The notes below the pieces were generated by a model. The model did not search any database, was not told where the DNA came from, and was given only the letters and a program-made list of their open reading frames with translations. This document shows, one piece after another, positions 16,868 to 25,420 of a stretch of 64,000 bases of DNA (its first letter is position 1; each line of letters begins with the position of its first letter). Origin of the DNA: Ferdinandcohnia sp047246645 (GTDB lineage: Bacteria; Bacillota; Bacilli; Bacillales; Bacillaceae_L); NCBI RefSeq assembly GCF_047246645.1, contig NZ_JBFOKR010000002.1, positions 265,739-329,738 of the forward strand, given 5' to 3'. The translations under genes were made by a program, and so were the position numbers.

Positions 16868-17332
16868 TTAATCCAAAATAGTTAAAATCTCAGCATCTGT
16901 TAGACCGTCATTTGCAGTAACTCCATCAAATGTAAATCCATTAGCTGTATGGTTTGTTATTTCAAAAGATAATATTCCGTTTGTATCTCTTTCTACAGTG
17001 AGAGTAAAGTTATCAGCTTTGTTTAGATAACTCTCGAAAGGAGATACCCCAGTTTGAGTTGGTGATACAGTTGTTCCACTATTATTTTGTGTCACTGTTA
17101 AGGTTGGTGTTGCTCCTGATGTATCAAAAGTTGGAGTTTCTGTAGTAATATAAAGTCTAGCTGAGTCAATAATTTGTTGTGCCTCTGCTACCGCAGAATC
17201 ACGTTGAGAGTTACTAATCACGTTACCAATGGCAGGAACTGCAATTGCTGCAATTATTCCCAAAATTACAACAACAGCTAATAATTCAATTAAGGTTAAA
17301 CCTTTTTGATTCTTTAAAACCTTTTTAAACAT
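16868..17332 (-). CDS. pilA: Major type IV pilin precursor
   Basis: 154 residues. Class III signal peptide: 11-residue basic leader ending in G, then LTLIELLAVVVILGIIAAIAVP. Cleavage after G11 gives mature L1 with E5. The N-terminal helix is followed by a small Thr/Ser/Asn-rich globular part without cysteines. Mature length is about 143. Called major because of its own promoter-like sequence (17398-17403), an isolated 5' leader, a strong 3' hairpin and its place among the assembly genes. The three plus-strand prepilins at 23765-26479 look like minor pilins. Confidence 0.9.
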   Translation of the reverse strand: MFKKVLKNQKGLTLIELLAVVVILGIIAAIAVPAIGNVISNSQRDSAVAEAQQIIDSARLYITTETPTFDTSGATPTLTVTQNNSGTTVSPTQTGVSPFESYLNKADNFTLTVERDTNGILSFEITNHTANGFTFDGVTANDGLTDAEILTILD

Positions 17333-17397
17333 GTTTTCCCCTTCTTTCTTTTTAAATAGATTAGTAGTCTTAGTCTAAAAGTCCTTAAACTAGCTTT

Positions 17398-17403
17398 ATT
17401 ATA
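17398..17403 (-). promoter_or_regulatory. Possible internal promoter (-10) for the pilin gene
   Basis: TATAAT on the minus strand about 66 bp before the pilin ATG, in a 145-bp gap between pilC and the pilin gene. The -35 region is poor; an imperfect dyad TGTAG/CTACA (17430-17415) lies where -35 is expected and may bind an activator. Confidence 0.4.
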
Positions 17404-17477
17404 CTGTATTTCCTTGTAGATTACACTACATTTTTAACGAAAAATGCAAAAAAATGTAAAAGTTTTTAATATTTGTA

Positions 17478-18680
17478 TTAAATTTGATTAAATATGTCGA
17501 ACATCGGTACCATAATTGAAGTAACAATAGTACCTACAATCCCTGCTAAGAAAACAATCATCAATGGTTCTATTAATGATTTAAGCTGATCTGTAGCGTT
17601 TTCCACTTCATCTTCATAAAAGGTTGCTACTTTCCCTAGCATTTCATCTAAAGAACCCGTATTCTCACCAATTGCAATCATTTGGGTAATTAAAGGTGGA
17701 AATACCCAATGTTTTTTCATGGGTTCCGTCATTGACCTTCCCTTTTCAAGTGATGTTCGTGAATCCTTTACAACCCTCGAAATCACTTCATTTTCAACAA
17801 TTGATTCAACAACAGCTAATGCCTGTAGTATTGGTACTGAGCTAGTCAATAGTGAGCTTAGAGTTCTTGTCATTCTTGCTAAAGCTGCTTTTTGGAGGAG
17901 TTTTCCAAATATCGGCGATCTCAAAATCATATAATCCCAATAATATTTTGATTCCTTTCTTGCCTTTACAAGAACAATAGCTAGATAGAATAAAATAAAG
18001 AAAAGAATAACGACCCACCAGTAAGCTTGCATGACTTCACTCGCACCAAGCACAAATTTAGTGATTGCAGGGAGATCAGCACCAAAATCAGCAAACATTC
18101 CTACAAATGTAGGTACAACTGATACTAATAAAAAGATCACTACTGCAATAGCTACTACCCCAATTACAGCAGGATAGGCCATAGCTGATTTAATCTTTTG
18201 TCTAGTTTTATGTTGTTTTTCAAAATGAACAGCTAGTCGTTCTAACGTTTCATCTAGTGTTCCCCCTACCTCACCTACACGCACCATGTTTACGAAAAGA
18301 GTAGAAAACACTTTTTTATGCTTAGAAGTTGCTGCTGATAAAGATATACCTTCTCTTAAATCAAGTTCTACTTCAAATAAAGTTCGCTTCAATGCCTTAC
18401 TGCTAGTCTGACTTGCTAATATACTCATAGAGTCTACTATGGTTACACCAGCTTTTATTAGAGTAGCAAATTGTCTTAAAAAGATAGTGAAATCTTGTAA
18501 TTTCACTGGATTTCCTATTGATAGATCTTTTGTTAATAGGGTTTCTGGTACTTCATCCACCTGGGTAACTCGAATCCCTGATTCTTTAAGTTTTGAAACT
18601 GCCTCCTGTTTAGAAGGCGCTGCAACTGTACCTGACTTTTTCCCTTTTGTATCTCTTCCCTGGTATTTATATCTAGGCAT
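17478..18680 (-). CDS. pilC: Type IV pilus inner-membrane platform protein PilC
   Basis: 400 residues from ATG 18680 (MPRYKYQGRDTKG), chosen over an upstream ATG at 18716 because it has AAGG upstream and the usual PilC/GspF N-terminus. Two T2SSF domains (about 65-190 and 265-390) and three membrane segments (about 165-190, 210-235, 370-395). Family role: the platform rotated by PilB/PilT during pilus extension and retraction. It overlaps the pilT end by 8 nt. Confidence 0.93.
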   Translation of the reverse strand: MPRYKYQGRDTKGKKSGTVAAPSKQEAVSKLKESGIRVTQVDEVPETLLTKDLSIGNPVKLQDFTIFLRQFATLIKAGVTIVDSMSILASQTSSKALKRTLFEVELDLREGISLSAATSKHKKVFSTLFVNMVRVGEVGGTLDETLERLAVHFEKQHKTRQKIKSAMAYPAVIGVVAIAVVIFLLVSVVPTFVGMFADFGADLPAITKFVLGASEVMQAYWWVVILFFILFYLAIVLVKARKESKYYWDYMILRSPIFGKLLQKAALARMTRTLSSLLTSSVPILQALAVVESIVENEVISRVVKDSRTSLEKGRSMTEPMKKHWVFPPLITQMIAIGENTGSLDEMLGKVATFYEDEVENATDQLKSLIEPLMIVFLAGIVGTIVTSIMVPMFDIFNQI

Positions 18681-19722
18681 TATGTTCAACCTTCTCTTGT
18701 AGATATGGCTGTGCAATTTCTTTCGAAATTACACCAGCCTGTACTAATTCCTGAAGATTAGCGTCTAAGGTGTGCATTCCTTCAGCTCTACTTGTTTGCA
18801 TAATGTTCTTGATTTGGTGGTTCTTCTCGTTACGAATTAGGTTTGCCACAGCTGAATTATTAACTAATATCTCAGTTGCCGCACGCCGTCCACTTTTATC
18901 AATAGTTGGGAAGAGTCTTTGTGAAATGACTGCAACAAGAACTGATGCAAGCTGTATACGGATTTGCGCTTGCTGAGATACAGGAAATACGTCAATGATA
19001 CGGTCGATTGTCGACGGTGCACTAGATGTATGCAAGGTTCCCATAACAAGATGCCCGGTTTCAGCTGCAGTTATTGCTGTTGAAATCGTCTCTAAGTCAC
19101 GCATTTCCCCGACAAGAATAACGTCTGGATCCTGACGTAAAGAAGCCCTTAATCCATTAGCAAAATTCTTTGTATCAAATCCCACTTCACGTTGGTCAAT
19201 AATACTATTTCCATGCTTATGAAGATACTCAATCGGATCCTCTAGTGTAATAATATGCTTACTCATATTTTGATTCATATAATTAATCATTGCTGCCATA
19301 GTTGAAGATTTACCGCTACCAGTTGGCCCCGTTACAAGGATAAGTCCCTGGGGTTTTTCTGAGACCTTTTTTATAATCTGCGGCAAGTGGAGATCATCAA
19401 TTGTTGGGATATGGGATGGTATCACACGAAAGGCAAGCGCAATAACCCCTCGCTGCATATAGGCGTTTACACGGAACCTTGATATTGCAGGAATTCCATA
19501 TGAAAAATCGAGTTCTCCTTTATCCTCAAATACAGACCACATATCTTCGGGGATTATCCCTTTCGCCATCTCTTCTATCATTGGTGGCTTCAATATATCT
19601 TTACCGTATTTCTTTAAATCACCATGGATACGGAAAACTGGTGGTACACCAGCCGTGATGTGAATATCCGAAGCCTTTAGCTCATGAGCTGAGCGTAAAA
19701 TAAAATCAATTCTATCCTTCAT
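18673..19722 (-). CDS. pilT: Pilus retraction ATPase PilT
   Basis: 349 residues from ATG 19722 (AGGTGGG 7 nt upstream). PAS-like N-terminal domain, then a RecA-like core: Walker A GPTGSGKS at 132-139, Asp box at about 160-170, Walker B VILVGEMRD at 201-209, His box GHLVMGTLHT. The C-terminal AIRNLIRE-type retraction motif appears as AVANLIRN. Role: hexameric motor that depolymerises pili, so twitching-type retraction is likely. B. subtilis ComG lacks such a gene. Confidence 0.95.
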   Translation of the reverse strand: MKDRIDFILRSAHELKASDIHITAGVPPVFRIHGDLKKYGKDILKPPMIEEMAKGIIPEDMWSVFEDKGELDFSYGIPAISRFRVNAYMQRGVIALAFRVIPSHIPTIDDLHLPQIIKKVSEKPQGLILVTGPTGSGKSSTMAAMINYMNQNMSKHIITLEDPIEYLHKHGNSIIDQREVGFDTKNFANGLRASLRQDPDVILVGEMRDLETISTAITAAETGHLVMGTLHTSSAPSTIDRIIDVFPVSQQAQIRIQLASVLVAVISQRLFPTIDKSGRRAATEILVNNSAVANLIRNEKNHQIKNIMQTSRAEGMHTLDANLQELVQAGVISKEIAQPYLQEKVEHNA

Positions 19723-19734
19723 TACACAACCCAC

Positions 19735-21387
19735 CTAATCAGCTAATGTTACCCTTAAAATTTCCTCTGTCGTTGTTATACCTTGCCTAACTTTTAACAA
19801 GCCATCGTCAATTAAGAAAATCGTTCTGTTCTTTATTGCAATTTCTCTAAGTTTAGTGAAAGATTCTCCGTTCATAATAACTCTGCGCATTTCATCGTCT
19901 ATCTCTAGCAGTTCATGAATGGCAACACGTCCTTTATAACCTGTCATATTGCAGGTTCCACAGCCTCGACCACGAATGATTTTATCAATTTTTATTCCTC
20001 TTCTAGCAAATATCTCTACTTCTCGTTTTGTAGGTTCATGTGCCTCACCACAATCTCGACACACTCGTCTTACGAGACGTTGCGCAACTACACCACTTAG
20101 AGACGAAGCAACTAAGAATGGCTCTACTCCCATATCTACTAATCTAGTAATTGTACCTAGTGAATCGTTTGTATGAAGAGTACTTAAAACCAAATGCCCA
20201 GTTAATGATGCTCTAACGGAAACTTCAGCTGTTTCCTTATCACGAATCTCCCCAACCATTATAATATTAGGGTCCTGACGTAGTATTGCTCGTAAACCTG
20301 CAGCAAAGGTCATTCCAACATTTGAATTAACTTGGATTTGGTTAATTCCATCAAGCTGGTATTCTACTGGATCTTCAATCGTGATGATATTTACATCTTC
20401 AGAGTTTAAATTATTTAAGGCAGCATACAATGTAGATGATTTACCGGATCCAGTTGGCCCAGTAATTAACACTATTCCTGTTGGACGTTCTATTAAGCTA
20501 AGGAAACGTTGTAGATTTACTTTATTAAATCCAAGAGAATTAAGGTCATTTAACGCATTACTTAGATCCAAGACACGCATTACTATCTTTTCACCATATA
20601 CAGTTGGAAGTGTAGAAACACGCAAGTCAATCGGATGAAAGTCCAGATTCAACTTAATCCGGCCATCCTGAGGCACACGGCTCTCAGTTATATCCAAGTT
20701 TGACATAATTTTAATACGGGCTGTTAAGACACCTTGCATATTTTTAGGTAAGGAACGTTCAGTTCGTAGTACACCGTCCACCCTATACCTTAATATTACT
20801 TTTGTTTCCTGTGGGTCGATGTGTATATCACTCGCACGTTGCTGAACCGCATTTTGCAAAATTTGATTTACCAATTTTACTACTGGTGAGTCATCATTCG
20901 TTATACGTTCTTCTTCTACTTCTTCAACAGTATCGTCCTCAATATCGATGCCATCACCGATATCATAGAACTTTGTAATAGCTCTTAGTATTTCATCCTT
21001 AGTCGCAATCGCAGTTTCAATTTGAAAGCCAGTTTTTAAACGTAGGTCTTCAATAGCAAAAAAGTCCATAGGGTCTGCCATTGCTACAAATAGCTTGTCC
21101 CCTTCCCGCTTTAACGGAATAAGCTTATAGCGTTGAGCAAGTTGCTTTGGGACCATTGAAGTGACGGCTGGATCAATTGGATATCGAAACAAGCTTACAT
21201 GTGGAATACCCAATTGGAACTCTAACACTTCAATTAGTTGTTGTTCAGTTAAATATCCTTTTTGTAATAAAGCATCTCCGAGTCTCTGAGTTTCAGTTTT
21301 ATCACGTAATGCCTCTTGTAGTTGTTCTTCAGTAATTAAACCTGTTTCAACTAACAAATCACCAATCTTTTTCCTTACTTTTTTCAT
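19735..21387 (-). CDS. pilB: Pilus extension ATPase PilB (GspE family) with MshEN-type N-terminus
   Basis: 550 residues. Order: two tandem MshEN-like motifs at about 1-60 (RLGDALLQKGYLTEQQL), N2 domain at about 170-290, RecA-like domain with Walker A GPTGSGKSS at 310-318 and Walker B IIMVGEIRD at 375-383, and a tetracysteine zinc site C443/C446/C476/C479. Role: hexameric motor for pilus assembly. MshEN domains in related ATPases bind c-di-GMP; here that is inference. 12 nt upstream of the pilT ATG. Confidence 0.95.
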   Translation of the reverse strand: MKKVRKKIGDLLVETGLITEEQLQEALRDKTETQRLGDALLQKGYLTEQQLIEVLEFQLGIPHVSLFRYPIDPAVTSMVPKQLAQRYKLIPLKREGDKLFVAMADPMDFFAIEDLRLKTGFQIETAIATKDEILRAITKFYDIGDGIDIEDDTVEEVEEERITNDDSPVVKLVNQILQNAVQQRASDIHIDPQETKVILRYRVDGVLRTERSLPKNMQGVLTARIKIMSNLDITESRVPQDGRIKLNLDFHPIDLRVSTLPTVYGEKIVMRVLDLSNALNDLNSLGFNKVNLQRFLSLIERPTGIVLITGPTGSGKSSTLYAALNNLNSEDVNIITIEDPVEYQLDGINQIQVNSNVGMTFAAGLRAILRQDPNIIMVGEIRDKETAEVSVRASLTGHLVLSTLHTNDSLGTITRLVDMGVEPFLVASSLSGVVAQRLVRRVCRDCGEAHEPTKREVEIFARRGIKIDKIIRGRGCGTCNMTGYKGRVAIHELLEIDDEMRRVIMNGESFTKLREIAIKNRTIFLIDDGLLKVRQGITTTEEILRVTLAD

Positions 21388-21412
21388 GGGTGCTCACCCC
21401 TCTACAACATGT

Positions 21413-22678
21413 CTATTTTTCAGTGTTTTCTTTATCCCATAAAGAACCATCATTCTCTAGTTCCGATTCTTCGTCTTCATCAATTGTAGGAGTATCATTT
21501 TGATCCTGTAATTCATCAATAATATCCGCAATTAGTTCTTCAGGATCAAACAGACCATGAACCTCAACGCGATGAATTGGTTTATAATAATCTTCCGCAA
21601 GCTTAACCTTATCAAGCTCTTTATTGCTTTGCTTAACTAAACGGGAGACGGTGACAAGCACTCCGTCTTTACCCTTCTCTTTCACTTCAGATTTCCCGTA
21701 TTTAACTAAACTTGAGTATTGTTTAATCGTTTTTGGCTTATATACTTCTTTTTCACCCAAAATTATTTCATACTCATTAGGTAGCTTTGCTCCAATTAGC
21801 TCTAGTTGTAATCCTTCTCCTGTTAAAGCGAAGGTTAATTTATACTGGAATGGATTGATATTATAAAAAATTAAATCTTTATTTCCATCTATTTTTGCTT
21901 CATAGCCTAGTTTTGCATATGCCGGCAACTCATCACTTATATGTCTCTCGATAATTTTAAAATTTGTAGGTAGAATTGTTTCGTAAATTCCTGTTGCGAT
22001 AATACTTAATGCTTCATCTGTAAAAGCAAGTCCGTTCGTCTGGGCAACAAAATCTGATAAAGAGAATGATTGTGCCGGGCCAATTTCAATAACGCCAACG
22101 TCCTTCACCCATTTATTCACTTCAGTCTCGTCTTTAATATTTGAAATAGTCGCTTTTGAAATAACCTGAGTCTCGTCGACAATAATGTAGCTAACTAAAT
22201 TGATTTCTAGCGGTTCTGGGTCCAATCGACCTGCCTTTTCTGTTAAGACATTGATTAATTCCTCGTGTTTAAAATCATCTAAGTTTTTCTTGGCTAATGT
22301 TTGAACAGCCATTTCTAAACGCTGTTTATTAATAACTGAAGGAAACACATTTACTGTACCGTTTGATGCAGCTTGTACTATTTGATCAATAGGAAATACA
22401 AAAAGCTCATCTTTTGTGAGCACTTCTTGATTATCTCCGTTAATGATTGTTATATTACCAACGGTATTCCATTCTGTAATTTTAGCTCGTAGTAAGTTCT
22501 TAGCTTCATCTTTTGTCAACCCTGAAACGTCCACTGGACCAATCATCGTGCCTTCGGTAAATAGTTCTCCAGAGAAATATGTACGATACGTACTAGCACC
22601 CACATGTGAAAATGTAAAAATAAACAAGACACATGCTATCATTAAGGCAAATATTTTAATTTTAAACTGATATCCCAC
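21413..22678 (-). CDS. Secreted YoaR/VanW-N-terminal-like protein of the pil operon
   Basis: 421 residues. N-terminal signal peptide or anchor at about 7-28, then a repeat resembling the YoaR/PG_binding_4 domain that precedes VanW domains (GTMIGPVDVSGLTKDEAKNLL at 42-62; a looser second copy may start near 240). No VanW catalytic core is recognisable. The C-terminus is acidic. The predicted location is the extracytoplasmic face of the membrane or the wall. Inference: it may help the pilus pass through peptidoglycan, since the first gene pair of the operon is otherwise without a wall component. It lies 25 nt upstream of pilB. Confidence 0.7.
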   Translation of the reverse strand: MGYQFKIKIFALMIACVLFIFTFSHVGASTYRTYFSGELFTEGTMIGPVDVSGLTKDEAKNLLRAKITEWNTVGNITIINGDNQEVLTKDELFVFPIDQIVQAASNGTVNVFPSVINKQRLEMAVQTLAKKNLDDFKHEELINVLTEKAGRLDPEPLEINLVSYIIVDETQVISKATISNIKDETEVNKWVKDVGVIEIGPAQSFSLSDFVAQTNGLAFTDEALSIIATGIYETILPTNFKIIERHISDELPAYAKLGYEAKIDGNKDLIFYNINPFQYKLTFALTGEGLQLELIGAKLPNEYEIILGEKEVYKPKTIKQYSSLVKYGKSEVKEKGKDGVLVTVSRLVKQSNKELDKVKLAEDYYKPIHRVEVHGLFDPEELIADIIDELQDQNDTPTIDEDEESELENDGSLWDKENTEK

Positions 22679-22718
22679 ACTTGTTGCCCCTTTCTATCAG
22701 GCTACCGTTCTTCTATTT

Positions 22719-23564
22719 TTATTTTCTATCGAAACTTAAAACCTCTAACGTTTCCATTTCTGATTCAGAGGAGATTTCTTGTTCCTTATTCGCTATATCA
22801 TCTTCATATGTTTCATTTAATACAACTTCAAGTTCCTCAAGATCTGAGAAAAGAGGATTTGCTTCGAAATCAATGGGTACAGTTTCTTTTTGTTCAACAA
22901 AGTCTGTGTTTTCTTGAAGAATTTCGTCTATATTATGTATGAAGTCGAGACTTCCTACATCTTCTTTATCTTTATCTTCACTTTTATTGGTCTCAATCTC
23001 TTCATTTATTGAAATTTCATTTAGCCAATCTTGTTCCTCAAAACTATCATCTATTGAAACGGCAACTTCCTCATGAACAGAAACCTCTTCCTGTACTTCA
23101 TAGTTTTCAACGAAATCAATAGTAGAATCATCTATAGTCTCATCAACTTGGTCATGGTCTGGAACTAATTCATCTATGACTTCCTCAGTTTTGATATTGT
23201 TTTCATTGTCTTCAGTATTAATAGTTTTATCGTTGCCAACAAACTTTACAGGGATAAGTTTTTTGGATTCCACTTCTTGGTCTTGAATAAGTAGTTCCTT
23301 TTTTCTACTTGTCATTGACTTACTATTTTTAGGAACTTGCTTTTTAATTTTATCTACTAGCAAAGTAAAAACAATAACTAGTAAAATAGTAATAAGCCCA
23401 AGCTGTAGCTTTCCTATAAAAGGCTCAGCCACAATACCTACAATACCAAGACAAAAAGATAGTAACAATATCACAAATTTTGTCAGTGGTCTAACACCTA
23501 AAGGAAGCAGTAATATAATAGGAATAAGGATAATAAAAGCGATGCCAGAAAAGATATAAGTCAC
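22719..23564 (-). CDS. Membrane-anchored acidic protein, first gene of the pil operon
   Basis: 281 residues from GTG 23564 (AAGGTGG 8 nt upstream; the GTG at 23576 overlaps that site). Three hydrophobic segments in the first 75 residues, a short basic stretch, then about 180 residues rich in Glu and Asp. It lacks the C-terminal helical domain of its paralog at 11614-12945 but shares its N-terminal region. No family I can name. It is transcribed divergently from the minor pilin operon and begins the main pil operon. Confidence 0.7.
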   Translation of the reverse strand: MTYIFSGIAFIILIPIILLLPLGVRPLTKFVILLLSFCLGIVGIVAEPFIGKLQLGLITILLVIVFTLLVDKIKKQVPKNSKSMTSRKKELLIQDQEVESKKLIPVKFVGNDKTINTEDNENNIKTEEVIDELVPDHDQVDETIDDSTIDFVENYEVQEEVSVHEEVAVSIDDSFEEQDWLNEISINEEIETNKSEDKDKEDVGSLDFIHNIDEILQENTDFVEQKETVPIDFEANPLFSDLEELEVVLNETYEDDIANKEQEISSESEMETLEVLSFDRK

Positions 23565-23704
23565 AAATCGTTCCACCTTTATAGTTATTAATGCCCATTT
23601 TACAAAATTATCTATATTAATCTACATTTTATCTTATAAAACCAAATTATTAAAGACGAATCTACACGAAAATTGTAAAAAAATGAAAATTTAGTAAACA
23701 TATC

Positions 23705-23733
23705 TCTACATATGAGATAAGTTGTCGTATAAT
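23705..23733 (+). promoter_or_regulatory. Sigma-A-like promoter for the minor prepilin operon
   Basis: TCTACA (23705-23710), 17-bp spacer, TATAAT (23728-23733), about 30 bp before the first prepilin start. The -10 is perfect and the -35 matches at 4 of 6 positions. Two copies of AATCTACA lie upstream (23619-23626, 23659-23666). Confidence 0.5.
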
Positions 23734-23764
23734 AATAGAAAGTAGGCAAAAAGTAGGTGAATAT

Positions 23765-24961
23765 ATGCCAAAAGCACGGAATCAAGGTTTTACATTAATC
23801 GAACTACTAGCTTCAATAGTAATTATTACAATAATACTTACGGTTTTCATGAAATTCTTTTCACAGGCAATTATGTTTGCTAATCAAAATGAGGAGACAC
23901 TAACTGCATCTAATGATGCTAGAGAAGTACTATCTTTACTTCAAGAGAATCATAGATCAATAGATGTTCTAAAAAGCATTACTGAGAATGGTGGAATTTA
24001 TAACCCGGACGGAACAGTAAAGACAAACACAGTGATCACAAATACCGATACGTTAAAAAAACTTTTAAATCCATGGAATGAAATGAGTGGATTGGTTGTT
24101 GACGATATAAAATTGTCTTTAAAAGACGGACCAAATAATCTTGTAGAAGTAAAAGTGGAAGTGATGACACCTGATGATAGTAAAGTTCTATCCGAAACAT
24201 TTGGATATGTTCCAAAGAAAAGAACAAATACAATATTTAATCTTTCAGAATTACCAAGTTCTTCTGCTAAAGGAAAATTAAATATTTGGACCGGTTTAAC
24301 TGAGGAGTCAATTTTTATAGAACCTGATACCTACGATATTGCTTTTCAAATGAAGAATTCAAATCATAACCGTTTTTCTTCGATTACTTTTACAGAAGAT
24401 GGTGATTCTTCCTATTACTCTATCAAGAGAGAGATTGATGAATATACGATTAAAGGAACACTACTATTTAGATCACCACATAATAATGGGGGATTCGGCA
24501 TATTAGTAGACGGTACTTTAATGAAACCGACTGACACAATTAAATCACAAACTGAATACTTAAATGAAAATGGCTTTATGATATCGGTGATTCCCAAAGA
24601 TAATCAAGTCCATTTGAGTCTTCGTAAGGATGGCAAAGAAGATACTTCATGGATTAAAATTACAAAGCAAATTGCAATGCAAACTGGTACAAGTATAAAC
24701 TGGCAGTTACCTGTACAATTAGAAATTAAAGTACAAAATGCGTATTCAATTAACAACTCCCTTGACCCATTGTCAACCACGAGAGTATATACCATGGTTC
24801 TTGCACAGGGAAGTACAGTGAAAACACAGCCGATACTGTTTCAAAGCGACACTATTAATTTAGCAAAAATAACGTCATATGATTATTATTCCAAATACAT
24901 TGGCCTTAGGTTGTGGAGTAACAGCAGTACCAGTTTTAATGAAATAAAAATATTCCGCTAG
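23765..24961 (+). CDS. Minor prepilin with large C-terminal jelly-roll-like domain
   Basis: 398 residues. Class III signal: 8-residue leader ending in G, then FTLIELLASIVIITIILTVF (mature E5 present). The pilin-like part covers about 9-155. About 220 more residues follow, beta-rich, ending GLRLWSNSSTSFNEIKIF, a pattern typical of concanavalin/LamG-like jelly rolls. This is far longer than a usual pilin (about 150), so it may sit at the pilus tip as an adhesive subunit (inference). ATG with AGTAGGTGA upstream. It starts the three-gene plus-strand operon. Confidence 0.85.
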   Translation: MPKARNQGFTLIELLASIVIITIILTVFMKFFSQAIMFANQNEETLTASNDAREVLSLLQENHRSIDVLKSITENGGIYNPDGTVKTNTVITNTDTLKKLLNPWNEMSGLVVDDIKLSLKDGPNNLVEVKVEVMTPDDSKVLSETFGYVPKKRTNTIFNLSELPSSSAKGKLNIWTGLTEESIFIEPDTYDIAFQMKNSNHNRFSSITFTEDGDSSYYSIKREIDEYTIKGTLLFRSPHNNGGFGILVDGTLMKPTDTIKSQTEYLNENGFMISVIPKDNQVHLSLRKDGKEDTSWIKITKQIAMQTGTSINWQLPVQLEIKVQNAYSINNSLDPLSTTRVYTMVLAQGSTVKTQPILFQSDTINLAKITSYDYYSKYIGLRLWSNSSTSFNEIKIFR

Positions 24962-24972
24962 AGGGGAATGTT

Positions 24973-25407
24973 ATGAAGAGTATTGATAATCAAAAGGGAT
25001 TTACACTAATTGAATTACTTGCCTCTCTGGCCATCTTTGCTATTATTGCAGGTCTTGGTACTGGAATTTTACTTAATAGCATGAATTATTATGAAAAGAG
25101 TAAGAATAAGCTTTCTCTAGGACAGGAAGCGAATATCCTGCTTAGTCAAATAACAAACTTACACCAGACATCTGATGAATACGTACTCTCCTTTAATTCA
25201 ACAACTGGTGAAGTTAAATTGAATTCTGAAAAGGTGGGTAAGCCCAATCTTTCCTATGAAATACTTGCTGGAGCGAAGGACTACTCAAGCTTTTCTGGTG
25301 ACCTCCTTGTTAAGACTGACCGACCTTTATATATAAAACTCAATGTTGAAGATACAGAAAACTCGTTATCTTACAGTGTTAAAACAGTGATAAATCGGAA
25401 GCAATAA
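24973..25407 (+). CDS. Minor prepilin (PilV/GspI/J-like)
   Basis: 144 residues. Class III signal: leader of 9 ending KG, then FTLIELLASLAIFAIIAGLGTGILL with the conserved E5. A small globular domain follows. 11 nt downstream of the previous prepilin and preceded by GAGGGGAATGTT. Likely part of the tip complex that primes pilus assembly, by analogy with pseudopilins. No cysteines. Confidence 0.88.
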   Translation: MKSIDNQKGFTLIELLASLAIFAIIAGLGTGILLNSMNYYEKSKNKLSLGQEANILLSQITNLHQTSDEYVLSFNSTTGEVKLNSEKVGKPNLSYEILAGAKDYSSFSGDLLVKTDRPLYIKLNVEDTENSLSYSVKTVINRKQ

Positions 25408-25420
25408 GGAGGGAATTACC

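Noticed and set aside
23640..23700. ComK box in the divergent pil region
   Set aside because: A/T tracts give AAAA-n5-TTTT-like strings by chance, and I could not find two half-sites at the proper spacing.
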